Notes under the pieces: model-generated | Told to the model about the DNA's origin: nothing | The model's input: only the letters and a program-made list of their open reading frames with translations | Databases searched by the model: none | From: Yeosuana aromativorans | GTDB taxonomy: Bacteria > Bacteroidota > Bacteroidia > Flavobacteriales > Flavobacteriaceae | Direction of reading: 5' to 3' | DNA: 64,000 nucleotides | Assembly: GCF_014646655.1 (NCBI RefSeq) | Contig: NZ_BMNR01000002.1 | Location: 62,001-126,000 of the forward strand | Shown: in pieces, positions 56,316-64,000 of the stretch | Position numbering within the stretch: position 1 is the first letter of the stretch | Layout of the letters: each line of letters begins with the position of its first letter | Position numbers and translations under genes: made by a program

Positions 56316-57608
56316 TTGAGAACAAAGCAAATTCATAAAATTGATAATCCGGAATTATTTAAGTATCAGTTGTTGGTTTGGAGCCAACAATTTGATGATG
56401 TGGTTTGGTTGGATTCCAATAACTACCAGCAAACCTATTCCAGTTACGATGCTGTTTTGGCTGTAGATAGTCTTACAAGTATTCAAACCCAAGCTATTGG
56501 CGCTTTCAATACCCTTAAAGCCTATCAAAGCACAGCAAAGGACTGGATTTTTGGATATTTGTCCTATGATTTGAAAAATGATGTGGAAGCTTTGGAATCC
56601 CATAATTTTGATGGCTTACAGTTTCCGGAGTTGTATTTTTTTCAACCCAAAAAACTGTTTTTAATAAAAGGGAATAAGGTTGAAATACGCTATCTAAAGG
56701 CGTTTAAAGGCGACATAAAAAATGATTTAAAGGCTATCAGTCATTGCGAGGAGGAACGACGTGGCAATCTGCCAAACAACATTAAAATAAAACTTCGTAT
56801 TCACAAGGACGATTATTTTGAAAAGGTAAAAAACATGTTGTTCCACATTCACCGAGGCGATATTTATGAAGCCAATTTTTGTCAGGAGTTTTATGCCGAA
56901 GATACCGAAATCAATCCGTTGGAGACCTATTTTAAACTTAATGAGATTTCTAAACCGCCCTTTGCCACGTTTTTAAAATGTTTGGATTTGTATTTGTTAT
57001 CGTCCTCTCCCGAGCGTTATTTAATGAAACACGGCCAAACCATTATTTCGCAACCCATCAAGGGAACTGCTAAACGGTCAGCAGACCCGGTTGAAGACGC
57101 TCAATTGAAATTAGAATTATCGCAAGACGAAAAGGAACGCAGTGAGAACATTATGATTCTTGATTTAATGCGCAATGACCTCTCAAAAACGGCCATTAAA
57201 GGCAGTGTGCATGTTGAGGAGTTGTGCAAGGTGTACACCTTTGACCAAGTACACCAAATGATCTCTACCGTAACTTCCAAAATTGATAAAAAAGTACATC
57301 CTGTTGATGTGATAAAAAGTACCTTTCCTATGGGAAGTATGACGGGCGCTCCAAAAATTTCGGCCATGAAAATCATCGAGGAATTGGAAGAAACCAAACG
57401 AGGCCTGTATTCTGGGGCGGTTGGCTATTTTTCCCCAGATGGCGATTTTGATTTCAATGTGGTTATCCGCAGTATTTTATACAACCAGACCAAACAATAC
57501 GTGTCTTATTCAGTTGGTGGCGCCATTACCGCAAAGAGCGACCCACTCAAAGAATATGAAGAGTGTTTGGTTAAGGCTAAAGCCATGCGCGAGGTTTTGG
57601 AAGGCTAA
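56316..57608 (+). CDS. pabB: Aminodeoxychorismate synthase component I (PabB), TTG start
   Basis: The 430-residue enzyme converts chorismate to aminodeoxychorismate for folate. The N-terminal part (about 1-140) is TrpE/PabB-like; the chorismate-binding domain (about 160-425) has RGDIYEANFCQEF, STFPMGSMTGAPKISAM and YSGAVGYFSPDGDFDFNVVIRS. TTG at 56316 is forced by an in-frame stop at 56304-56306. The segment SHCEEERRGNLP at about 142-153 is encoded by a half copy of the dispersed palindrome and lies in the linker between the two domains. It could equally be assigned TrpE-type activity, but no trpG neighbour is seen. Confidence 0.9.
   Translation: MRTKQIHKIDNPELFKYQLLVWSQQFDDVVWLDSNNYQQTYSSYDAVLAVDSLTSIQTQAIGAFNTLKAYQSTAKDWIFGYLSYDLKNDVEALESHNFDGLQFPELYFFQPKKLFLIKGNKVEIRYLKAFKGDIKNDLKAISHCEEERRGNLPNNIKIKLRIHKDDYFEKVKNMLFHIHRGDIYEANFCQEFYAEDTEINPLETYFKLNEISKPPFATFLKCLDLYLLSSSPERYLMKHGQTIISQPIKGTAKRSADPVEDAQLKLELSQDEKERSENIMILDLMRNDLSKTAIKGSVHVEELCKVYTFDQVHQMISTVTSKIDKKVHPVDVIKSTFPMGSMTGAPKISAMKIIEELEETKRGLYSGAVGYFSPDGDFDFNVVIRSILYNQTKQYVSYSVGGAITAKSDPLKEYEECLVKAKAMREVLEG
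56740..56770. repeat. Half copy of the dispersed palindrome inside pabB (R3)
   Basis: Thirty-one bases matching the left arm of R2 (GTCATTGCGAGGAG, ACGACGTGGCAATCT) lie in frame in the pabB coding sequence, with no right arm. The peptide SHCEEERRGNLP is encoded. Compared with R2 two bases are missing, which keeps the frame open. Confidence 0.85.
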
Positions 57609-58297
57609 TCCAAATGATCTTTAAACTGCCTTTTAACCTCCTCATAAATAAATTCAACACGCTTTTTTTCTATGGATTTCACTTTTGAAATCTCCTCAAA
57701 GTTTAATTTGCCAAAAACCAACAAATCAATGACACTAGAGACATTTAGCGGTAACCAGGTGTAAAGACTGCCGAGGATTTTTTTAGACTTGTGGGCTGCA
57801 ACATCTTCAATATCCAAAGCAGACAAGACAGAACTGTCATTATCATCATATAAAAACAAATGTTTGTGCTTGTGGTCTTGTTTATAGGAAATATCATTTA
57901 GTTCTTCATTCATCACAAAATCCCAATCCGCATCCATGGTGTATTGTTCTTCCAAATCGTCCAATTCTTCTTCTAAAATAGAATTGGTGCTCACCGTATT
58001 TTGGTGAAAAGCCTCTGTTTTGAATAGATTGTCCAAGTTGGTGTCAACCAGTTTAAAGAGCTTGAGTTTAATAGTGGAAACATCACTGTCTATATCATAT
58101 CCGTTTTCATAAAACTGAGCAATGGCATCATCAATAATACCGTTTGATGTATACATGTTTTTTGGGATAATGCGTGTAGATTCTGCAATGTACAATCTAT
58201 GTTTAACATACGTATGTAAATGTTGTGTGGCCGTAATAACACGTTTATCAAACGCGGTTTTGGTGGCCTTGTCATTGAGTTTGTCTAAAGTGCACAT
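57605..58297 (-). CDS. Uncharacterised protein, C-terminus sigma-like helix-turn-helix
   Basis: The 230-residue protein has no signal and no membrane segment. An acidic centre (about 109-160) separates an N-terminal helical part (about 10-100) from a C-terminal segment (about 178-225) with WLPLNVSSVIDLLVFGKLNFEEISKVKSIEKKRVEFIYEEV. This segment resembles sigma region 4 (a leucine-proline start, ...LNFEEIS... first helix and a recognition helix), but it is divergent. It overlaps the pabB stop by four bases (convergent) and is divergent from tilS. It may be a sigma-like or ribosome-associated regulator; I do not know it as a named family. Confidence 0.75.
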   Translation of the reverse strand: MCTLDKLNDKATKTAFDKRVITATQHLHTYVKHRLYIAESTRIIPKNMYTSNGIIDDAIAQFYENGYDIDSDVSTIKLKLFKLVDTNLDNLFKTEAFHQNTVSTNSILEEELDDLEEQYTMDADWDFVMNEELNDISYKQDHKHKHLFLYDDNDSSVLSALDIEDVAAHKSKKILGSLYTWLPLNVSSVIDLLVFGKLNFEEISKVKSIEKKRVEFIYEEVKRQFKDHLD

Positions 58298-58421
58298 AAT
58301 ATTGGAATTTAAAATTCACTCCTTTAAGATACTCATTTTTGGATGCATAATCCATGATTTATGTCATTTTATATTAACAACTTGATATGAATTTGAATAT
58401 TGTAAGTTGTATATTTGAAAC

Positions 58422-59735
58422 ATGATTGCGCAGTTTCAACATCACATCAACAACAAGCTTCCGTTTTTAAAGCAAGGAAAGCTGTTGATTGCCATTTCAG
58501 GCGGATTGGACAGCGTGGTATTGACCCATTTATGCCATAAATTAAAGCTGAATATTGCCTTGGCGCATTGTAATTTTAATTTAAGAGGTGAAGAAAGTGA
58601 TGCCGATGAGGATTTTGTTCTGCAATTGGCTGACGATTTGGATTTAGAAGTTTTTATTGAAAGTTTTGATACTACTTCCTATGCCCAAGAGTTTAAAATG
58701 TCCATTCAAATGGCTGCTAGGGATTTGCGTTACCATTGGTTTCAAGAACTGAAAGAGCAATTAAAATTCGATTATATTTTAACGGCCCACCATGCGGATG
58801 ATAATCTAGAAACATTTTTAATCAATTTATCACGAGGAACCGGGCTGGATGGTTTAACGGGCATTCCAGAGGTCAATGCCTCTATTGTAAGGCCGCTTTT
58901 GCAGTTTCCCAGACAAGCCATTGAAGATTATGCGAACCAACATAAGCTTACTTGGCGGAACGATAGCAGTAATGCCTCAACCAAATATTTGCGAAATAAA
59001 CTGCGCCATGATGTGATTCCAATCCTAAAGGAAATCAATCCACAGTTGCTGCAAAATTTTCAGACTACTGTTAATAATTTAAATGATTCGGCCGATATTG
59101 TTGACGATGCCCTAAATGCAGTTTTAAAATGCGCCATTGTTAATATCGATGTCAACACATTGAAGTTTAAAATATCAGAATTCAAAGCATTAAAAAATCC
59201 TAAAGCTTATCTTCATGAATTTTTAAAGGATTTTGGATTTACCGAATGGCATGATGTGGTTAATTTATTGGATGCCCAATCAGGGAAACAAGTGTTTTCA
59301 CCAACCCACCGCTTATTGAAAGACAGAGAGTATTTGATATTGACCGATTTAACAGCTGATGACGATTCCCAATCAATTTCAATTGCCGAAAACGATACCA
59401 ATATTCAAATCCCATTAGGTGTGCTGCATTTTAGTGAGGTGGATACTATGTCAACCATAAATCCAAACATTCTCTATGTAGATAAAGCACTTTTAAAGTA
59501 TCCATTGTCCGTTAGAAAATGGCTAGAAGGCGATATCTTTTATCCGTTGGGTATGAACGGAAAAAAGAAATTGAGCAAGTATTTAAAAGACGAAAAGCTA
59601 TCTTTAATTGAAAAAGAAAACATCTGGTTGTTGACGTCTGGTGAGGCGATTGTTTGGGTGATTGGAAAACGGGCTGATGACCGGTTTAAGGTGACCGACA
59701 ACACAGAACAGATTTTAAAAATTGAATTAATATAG
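58422..59735 (+). CDS. tilS: tRNA(Ile)-lysidine synthase
   Basis: The 437-residue enzyme adds lysine to C34 of tRNA-Ile(CAU) with ATP. The PP-loop motif ISGGLDSVVL (about 25-34) and HHADDNLETFLINLSRGTGLDGLTGIP are the key active-site parts, and TWRNDSSNASTKYLRNKLRHDVIP the middle domain. The C-terminal TilS domain ends with GKRADDRFKVTDNT. Length is normal. It is essential in almost all bacteria. Confidence 0.95.
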   Translation: MIAQFQHHINNKLPFLKQGKLLIAISGGLDSVVLTHLCHKLKLNIALAHCNFNLRGEESDADEDFVLQLADDLDLEVFIESFDTTSYAQEFKMSIQMAARDLRYHWFQELKEQLKFDYILTAHHADDNLETFLINLSRGTGLDGLTGIPEVNASIVRPLLQFPRQAIEDYANQHKLTWRNDSSNASTKYLRNKLRHDVIPILKEINPQLLQNFQTTVNNLNDSADIVDDALNAVLKCAIVNIDVNTLKFKISEFKALKNPKAYLHEFLKDFGFTEWHDVVNLLDAQSGKQVFSPTHRLLKDREYLILTDLTADDDSQSISIAENDTNIQIPLGVLHFSEVDTMSTINPNILYVDKALLKYPLSVRKWLEGDIFYPLGMNGKKKLSKYLKDEKLSLIEKENIWLLTSGEAIVWVIGKRADDRFKVTDNTEQILKIELI

Positions 59736-59741
59736 ATTCTT

Positions 59742-59774
59742 TCCTTTGGAGAGATGTCTGAAAGACAGAGAGGA
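59742..59774. repeat. Short palindrome covering the adenine deaminase start
   Basis: Outer arms TCCTTT (59742-59747) and AGAGGA (59769-59774) pair with one G-U; inner arms TGTCT (59755-59759) and AGACA (59763-59767) close on GAA. The last base is the A of the ade start codon. The pattern resembles a palindrome often seen between genes in flavobacteria (from memory). Confidence 0.65.
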
Positions 59775-61393
59775 TGATATTACAAGGCCAAATAGTTGAC
59801 ATATTAAATAAACGCATTTTCAAAGGCGAAGTCGCTATTGAACATGGTAAAATCACATCTATTATTGAAAAAAAGCATAATGTAAATAACTATATTTTAC
59901 CTGGTTTTATTGATGCCCATATCCATATAGAAAGTTCTATGTTGGTTCCCAGTGAGTTCGCCCGTTTGGCTGTTAGGCACGGAACAGTTGCTACGGTGTC
60001 TGATCCACATGAAATAGCCAATGTATTGGGTGTGGAGGGTGTTGAATTTATGATTGAAAACGGCAAGAAAGCACCTTTTAAGTTTAATTTTGGAGCGCCA
60101 TCCTGTGTGCCGGCGACCAGTTTTGAATCGGCGGGCGCTGTAATTGATTCCAAGGACATTCAAAAATTACTTCAAAACCCAGATATTACCTATCTGACCG
60201 AAATGATGAATTATCCCGGCGTTTTGTTTGATGATAAAGAGGTCTTGAAAAAAATAGCTTGGGCCAAACACTATAAAAAAACCGTTGATGGCCATGCTCC
60301 GGGATTACGGGGAGACGATTTAACCAAATACATAAACGCTGGTATTTCAACAGACCATGAATGTTTTACGTTTGAAGAAGGCTTGGAAAAACTCCAAAAA
60401 GGCATGAAGGTTTTGATTAGAGAGGGGAGTGCTGCCAAAAATTTTGAGGCTTTAATTGATTTGTTGCCCGAACATTTTGAAAATATGATGTTTTGTAGTG
60501 ATGATAAACATCCAGATGATCTGTTGTTGGGTCATATCAATACATTATGTGCCAGAGCGGTTGCCAAGGGCATCGATGTTTTTAAGGTTTTGCAAGCGGC
60601 ATGTATCAATCCTGTGAAACATTATAACCTGAAAGTTGGTTTGCTGAATGAAGGCGATGTCGCCGATTGCATAGTCGTTGAGGATTTAGTGGATTTTAAA
60701 ACGCTTCAAACCTATATTAATGGGGACTTGGTTTTTAATAACGGTCAAACATTAATTAAACCGGTGGAATTTGAACGTTTAAATAATTTTAATGCCAATA
60801 AAAAGACGGTTTCAGATTTCAGATTTGAATCTTCAACAAAAAAAATACGAGTTATTGAAGCACTCGAAGGCCAATTGGTGACCAATGAGTTAATTGAAGA
60901 CGCTTTGATGGAAAACGGAAATATCATTTCAAGTGTTGAAAATGATGTATTAAAAATGACCGTTGTTAATCGCTACCAAAACCAAAAACCAGCCATAGCC
61001 TTTATCAAGAATTTTGGATTAAAAGAAGGTGCTATTGCTTCGTCGGTTGGGCACGATTCGCATAATATCATTGCCGTTGGTGTGAGTGATGAAGCTATTT
61101 GTAAGGCTGTCAACCTCATTATAGAAAACAAAGGCGGTATTTGTGCTATATCCAATTCAGAAGAAAAAGTGTTGCCACTTCCCGTTGCAGGTATTATAAG
61201 TGACCAAGATGGAGAAACCGTTGGAAAACAGTACGCCGAATTAGATACAATGGCCAAGCAATTGGGTAGCAATTTGCATGCCCCTTATATGACCTTGTCG
61301 TTTATGGCGTTATTGGTCATTCCGTCATTGAAATTAAGTGATAAAGGACTGTTTGATGGTACAACATTTCAGTTTACTACTTTAGAAGTGTAG
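59774..61393 (+). CDS. ade: Adenine deaminase
   Basis: The 539-residue amidohydrolase converts adenine to hypoxanthine in purine salvage. The N-terminal metal motif is [15 protein letters not shown]; the [13 protein letters not shown] region, the HAPGL motif and the [10 protein letters not shown] segment complete the metal sites. The C-terminal domain has [14 protein letters not shown] and [19 protein letters not shown]. Length is normal. It starts 38 bp after tilS and is followed four bases later by the YheT gene, so ade-yheT-like form one unit. Confidence 0.95.
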   Translation: MILQGQIVDILNKRIFKGEVAIEHGKITSIIEKKHNVNNYILPGFIDAHIHIESSMLVPSEFARLAVRHGTVATVSDPHEIANVLGVEGVEFMIENGKKAPFKFNFGAPSCVPATSFESAGAVIDSKDIQKLLQNPDITYLTEMMNYPGVLFDDKEVLKKIAWAKHYKKTVDGHAPGLRGDDLTKYINAGISTDHECFTFEEGLEKLQKGMKVLIREGSAAKNFEALIDLLPEHFENMMFCSDDKHPDDLLLGHINTLCARAVAKGIDVFKVLQAACINPVKHYNLKVGLLNEGDVADCIVVEDLVDFKTLQTYINGDLVFNNGQTLIKPVEFERLNNFNANKKTVSDFRFESSTKKIRVIEALEGQLVTNELIEDALMENGNIISSVENDVLKMTVVNRYQNQKPAIAFIKNFGLKEGAIASSVGHDSHNIIAVGVSDEAICKAVNLIIENKGGICAISNSEEKVLPLPVAGIISDQDGETVGKQYAELDTMAKQLGSNLHAPYMTLSFMALLVIPSLKLSDKGLFDGTTFQFTTLEV

Positions 61394-61397
61394 TTAT

Positions 61398-62357
61398 ATG
61401 CCTGTTTTAGAGAGTTATTATAAAGCACCATTTTTATTTAGGAACGGACACATATCAACCATTTACTCGGGGTTGGTTAGGCAAGTAAAGGATGTACTTC
61501 AAGAACGCGAACGCATTACCTTGCCAGACGGTGATTTTCTGGATTTGGATTGGAGTTTTTCAGAAGAAAAAACCAATAAAGTCATCATTTTGCTTCACGG
61601 TTTAGAGGGTAATGCCCAACGACCGTATATGACAGGCACAGCCAAACTGTTCAACAACAATCAAATTGATGCTGTTTGTGTGAATTTTAGAGGTTGTAGC
61701 GGAATGGATAATCTAAAATACAGATCCTATCATTCAGGTGCTACAGAAGATTTAGAAGTAGTGATCAATCACGTAATCAATAAAGAAACATATAATGATG
61801 TTTTTATAAAAGGCGTTAGCCTTGGCGGCAACATGGTGTTGAAATATTTAGGGGAACGTGACCGTGTTCCTGAACAAATCAAAGCGGTCGTTGCTGTTTC
61901 TGTACCATGTTCCTTGCAAGGTTCCGCTGGTAAATTACACACTTTTGAGAATAGATTGTATCACGATAGATTTAAAAAACATTTGGTTGATAGATTAAAA
62001 ACCAAGCAGCAACGATTTCCGGACAGATTAAGTTTTGAAACTCTTAACTCCATAAAAACCTTGTATGATTTTGATAATGTCTATACGGCAAAAGCCCACG
62101 GTTTTAAAAGTGGCTCAGATTATTACAAGCAATGTAGTTGTTTGCAGTTTTTACCTCAGATAAAAATCCCAACGCTTATCATCAATGCACTAAACGATTC
62201 GTTTTTGTCACATGACTGTTATCCGGTTAAGGAAGCCAAACAAAACCCAAATGTGTTTTTGGAAATGCCAAAATACGGCGGACATGTTGGTTTTGCTGAT
62301 AAAAGTAACGTGTATTATAACGAACACAGAGCCTTAAACTTTATTAGTCAACTTTAA
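61398..62357 (+). CDS. YheT-type alpha/beta hydrolase
   Basis: The 319-residue hydrolase has the oxyanion-hole motif LLHGLEGN (about 57-64), the nucleophile elbow GVSLGGNM (about Ser 137) and the catalytic His in GGHVGFAD (about His 295). It belongs to the AB-hydrolase-4 (YheT/ABHD1-3) group whose substrates are lipids or esters in other species. It begins four bases after ade. Confidence 0.92.
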   Translation: MPVLESYYKAPFLFRNGHISTIYSGLVRQVKDVLQERERITLPDGDFLDLDWSFSEEKTNKVIILLHGLEGNAQRPYMTGTAKLFNNNQIDAVCVNFRGCSGMDNLKYRSYHSGATEDLEVVINHVINKETYNDVFIKGVSLGGNMVLKYLGERDRVPEQIKAVVAVSVPCSLQGSAGKLHTFENRLYHDRFKKHLVDRLKTKQQRFPDRLSFETLNSIKTLYDFDNVYTAKAHGFKSGSDYYKQCSCLQFLPQIKIPTLIINALNDSFLSHDCYPVKEAKQNPNVFLEMPKYGGHVGFADKSNVYYNEHRALNFISQL

Positions 62358-62407
62358 TTTCTTGATTTTATCATACTTTTCTTATTTTTAAATTCTAAAG
62401 AAACTGT

Positions 62408-63946
62408 ATGCTTAAAAAAGTATTTGGAAGCGCTGTTTTTGGTGTGGAGGCTACTACCATTACCGTTGAGGTGAATGTTGATTCCGGAATAGGATATCAT
62501 TTAGTCGGATTGCCAGATAATGCCATTAAGGAAAGTAATTACCGCATTGCTGCGGCTCTGCAAAACAACGGTTATAAAATTCCAGGAAAAAAGATTACCA
62601 TCAATATGGCACCGGCCGATTTAAGAAAGGAGGGCAGTGCTTACGATTTGACTTTGGCGGTTGGTGTTTTAGCGGCCTCAAATCAAATACAATCTGATAA
62701 TCTGGACGAATACATCATCATGGGCGAATTGTCTTTGGACGGTAGTTTGCAACCCATAAAAGGGGCGTTGCCCATTGCTGTTAAAGCGAGAGAGGAAGGA
62801 TTTAAAAAGTTTATTCTACCTAGTCAAAATGCTAAGGAAGCTGCCATTGTTGATAATCTGGAAGTATATGGTGTGGATAACATCAAACAGGTTATTGATT
62901 ATTTTGATAAAGGCGAAGCGCTTGAGCAGACTATTATCAATACCAGAGAGGAATTTTATAAAAAACTAGAGTTTCCTGAACATGATTTTGCGGATGTAAA
63001 AGGACAAGAAGGTATTAAACGTTGTATGGAAATCGCAGCAGCCGGAGGGCATAATATTATCTTAATAGGGCCACCAGGTGCAGGAAAAACCATGTTGGCC
63101 AAACGCCTACCCAGTATTTTGCCGCCCATGACGCTTCATGAGGCGTTGGAAACCACGAAAATCCATTCGGTAGTTGGACGCGTTAAAGAACATACGGGTT
63201 TGATGGCGCAACGTCCGTTTAGGAGTCCACATCACACAATTAGCGATGTAGCCTTGGTAGGAGGCGGAGCGTTTCCGCAACCAGGCGAAATATCCTTATC
63301 ACATAATGGAGTTTTATTTTTGGATGAATTGCCCGAATTTAAGCGCAGTGTTTTGGAGGTGTTACGTCAGCCTTTAGAAGACAGGGAAGTGACCATTTCA
63401 AGAGCTAAATTCACGGTAACCTATCCATCGTCGTTTATGTTGGTGGCTAGTATGAACCCTAGTCCGGGTGGTTATTTTAATGACCCTGATGCACCTGTGA
63501 CGTCAAGTCCTGCGGAGATGCAACGCTATTTAAGCAAGATTTCCGGGCCGTTGTTGGACAGAATCGATATTCATATAGAAGTCACGCCTGTGCCGTTTGA
63601 GAAATTATCGGATGACAGGAAAGGTGAAAGCTCTGTTGAAATACGCAAACGGGTTACCAAAGCACGTGCCATACAAACCAAGCGTTTTGCAGAATCCGAT
63701 ACCGTACATTATAATGCTCAAATGAGTAGTAAGCAAATCCGTAAGTATTGTGTGTTGGATGAAGCCTCTAAGCAATTGTTAAAAACAGCCATGGAACGTC
63801 TAAACCTGTCTGCCAGAGCCTACGACAGGATTTTAAAAGTAGCCAGAACAATTGCTGATTTAGAAGGTGTTGAAGACGTGAATGGTTCACATATTAGTGA
63901 AGCCATTCAATACAGAAGTTTGGATAGAGACGGGTGGTTGGGATAA
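62408..63946 (+). CDS. comM: YifB/ComM-type AAA+ ATPase
   Basis: The 512-residue protein has an N-terminal Lon-protease-like fold (about 1-165; [17 protein letters not shown]) and an AAA+ domain of the Mg-chelatase type: Walker [15 protein letters not shown] (about 219-232), Walker [12 protein letters not shown] and the sensor [10 protein letters not shown]. Its C-terminal domain has the arginine-rich [23 protein letters not shown] helix. ComM promotes branch migration in natural transformation in other bacteria; here the role is inferred from homology. Confidence 0.93.
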   Translation: MLKKVFGSAVFGVEATTITVEVNVDSGIGYHLVGLPDNAIKESNYRIAAALQNNGYKIPGKKITINMAPADLRKEGSAYDLTLAVGVLAASNQIQSDNLDEYIIMGELSLDGSLQPIKGALPIAVKAREEGFKKFILPSQNAKEAAIVDNLEVYGVDNIKQVIDYFDKGEALEQTIINTREEFYKKLEFPEHDFADVKGQEGIKRCMEIAAAGGHNIILIGPPGAGKTMLAKRLPSILPPMTLHEALETTKIHSVVGRVKEHTGLMAQRPFRSPHHTISDVALVGGGAFPQPGEISLSHNGVLFLDELPEFKRSVLEVLRQPLEDREVTISRAKFTVTYPSSFMLVASMNPSPGGYFNDPDAPVTSSPAEMQRYLSKISGPLLDRIDIHIEVTPVPFEKLSDDRKGESSVEIRKRVTKARAIQTKRFAESDTVHYNAQMSSKQIRKYCVLDEASKQLLKTAMERLNLSARAYDRILKVARTIADLEGVEDVNGSHISEAIQYRSLDRDGWLG

Positions 63947-64000
63947 ATTGTCATTTCTGCTATTTAAAAATCTCTTTTTAATTTTATTATTAGAAAAAAA

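Noticed and set aside
1-64000. tRNA, rRNA, tmRNA and CRISPR genes
   Set aside because: A visual search for T-loop motifs, rRNA conserved blocks and regularly spaced repeats found none; a covariance search (tRNAscan, Infernal) would be decisive.

Overview
The window is a piece of an AT-rich chromosome from a member of the Bacteroidota, almost certainly family Flavobacteriaceae. The evidence is a TonB-dependent receptor with a carboxypeptidase-regulatory N-terminus, a leucine-rich-repeat protein with a type IX secretion sorting tail, family-typical DUF6146, DUF937 and DUF1015 proteins, LytTR/LytS signalling, near absence of Shine-Dalgarno sequences, and promoters of the TTG-N20-TAnnTTTG type. 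The genus cannot be settled from the sequence alone. No rRNA, tRNA, CRISPR array, prophage or insertion sequence was seen.

Layout. 1-3510 (minus): a TonB receptor cut by the window edge, a small His-rich secreted protein, a membrane protein and a lipoprotein, perhaps a metal-uptake operon. 3637-8112: DUF937 protein, serA (frameshifted), serC, an acyl-CoA reductase and a divergent ferredoxin. 8183-13799 (plus): threonylcarbamoyl-AMP synthase, lipoprotein acid phosphatase, an ArsR regulator followed by four AHSA1/SRPBCC domains in three genes, and a CE2-like SGNH esterase. 13800-16059: the most accessory-looking stretch, a methyltransferase and a DUF4062 protein, each preceded by a copy of a 120-bp hairpin-plus-promoter repeat. 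16096-24599: an outer-surface protein, ychF, a drug/metabolite transporter, and parE and parC with a 42-codon basic small ORF between them.

24618-30305 (minus): a MacAB-like export operon (adaptor, ATPase, permease, hydrolase) preceded by a 600-bp gap with tiny ORFs. 30904-42713 (mostly minus): TerC, miaA, a potassium channel with a zinc ribbon, an exonuclease/GIY-YIG fusion, a YggS PLP protein, DUF1015, 3-hydroxyacyl-CoA dehydrogenase, a Gfo/Idh oxidoreductase, pcm, an NTF2-like lipoprotein, an M61 peptidase and smpB. 42879-50672: lpdA, the LRR/T9SS protein, a LytTR/LytS pair, an orphan ExbB-like channel, S1/P1 nuclease and a split ThrE exporter. 51008-53805 (plus): a five-gene cluster with Crp-like regulator, cupin, MDR reductase, YciI and SRPBCC proteins. 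53962-63946: DEAD-box helicase, aldose epimerase-like protein, pabB, a possible sigma-like protein, tilS, adenine deaminase, YheT hydrolase and the ComM/YifB ATPase.

The most notable signals are repeat-driven. A dispersed palindromic repeat fills two operon gaps and also lies, as a half copy, in frame inside pabB, adding about twelve residues to the protein. A different palindrome covers the start of the adenine deaminase gene. A 120-bp promoter-bearing module occurs twice around the methyltransferase/DUF4062 genes. Two distant terminators are copies of each other. Other points of interest are the serA frameshift in a homopolymer, the parE-parC small ORF, the DUF4062 candidate conflict protein, and the sigma-like protein beside tilS.
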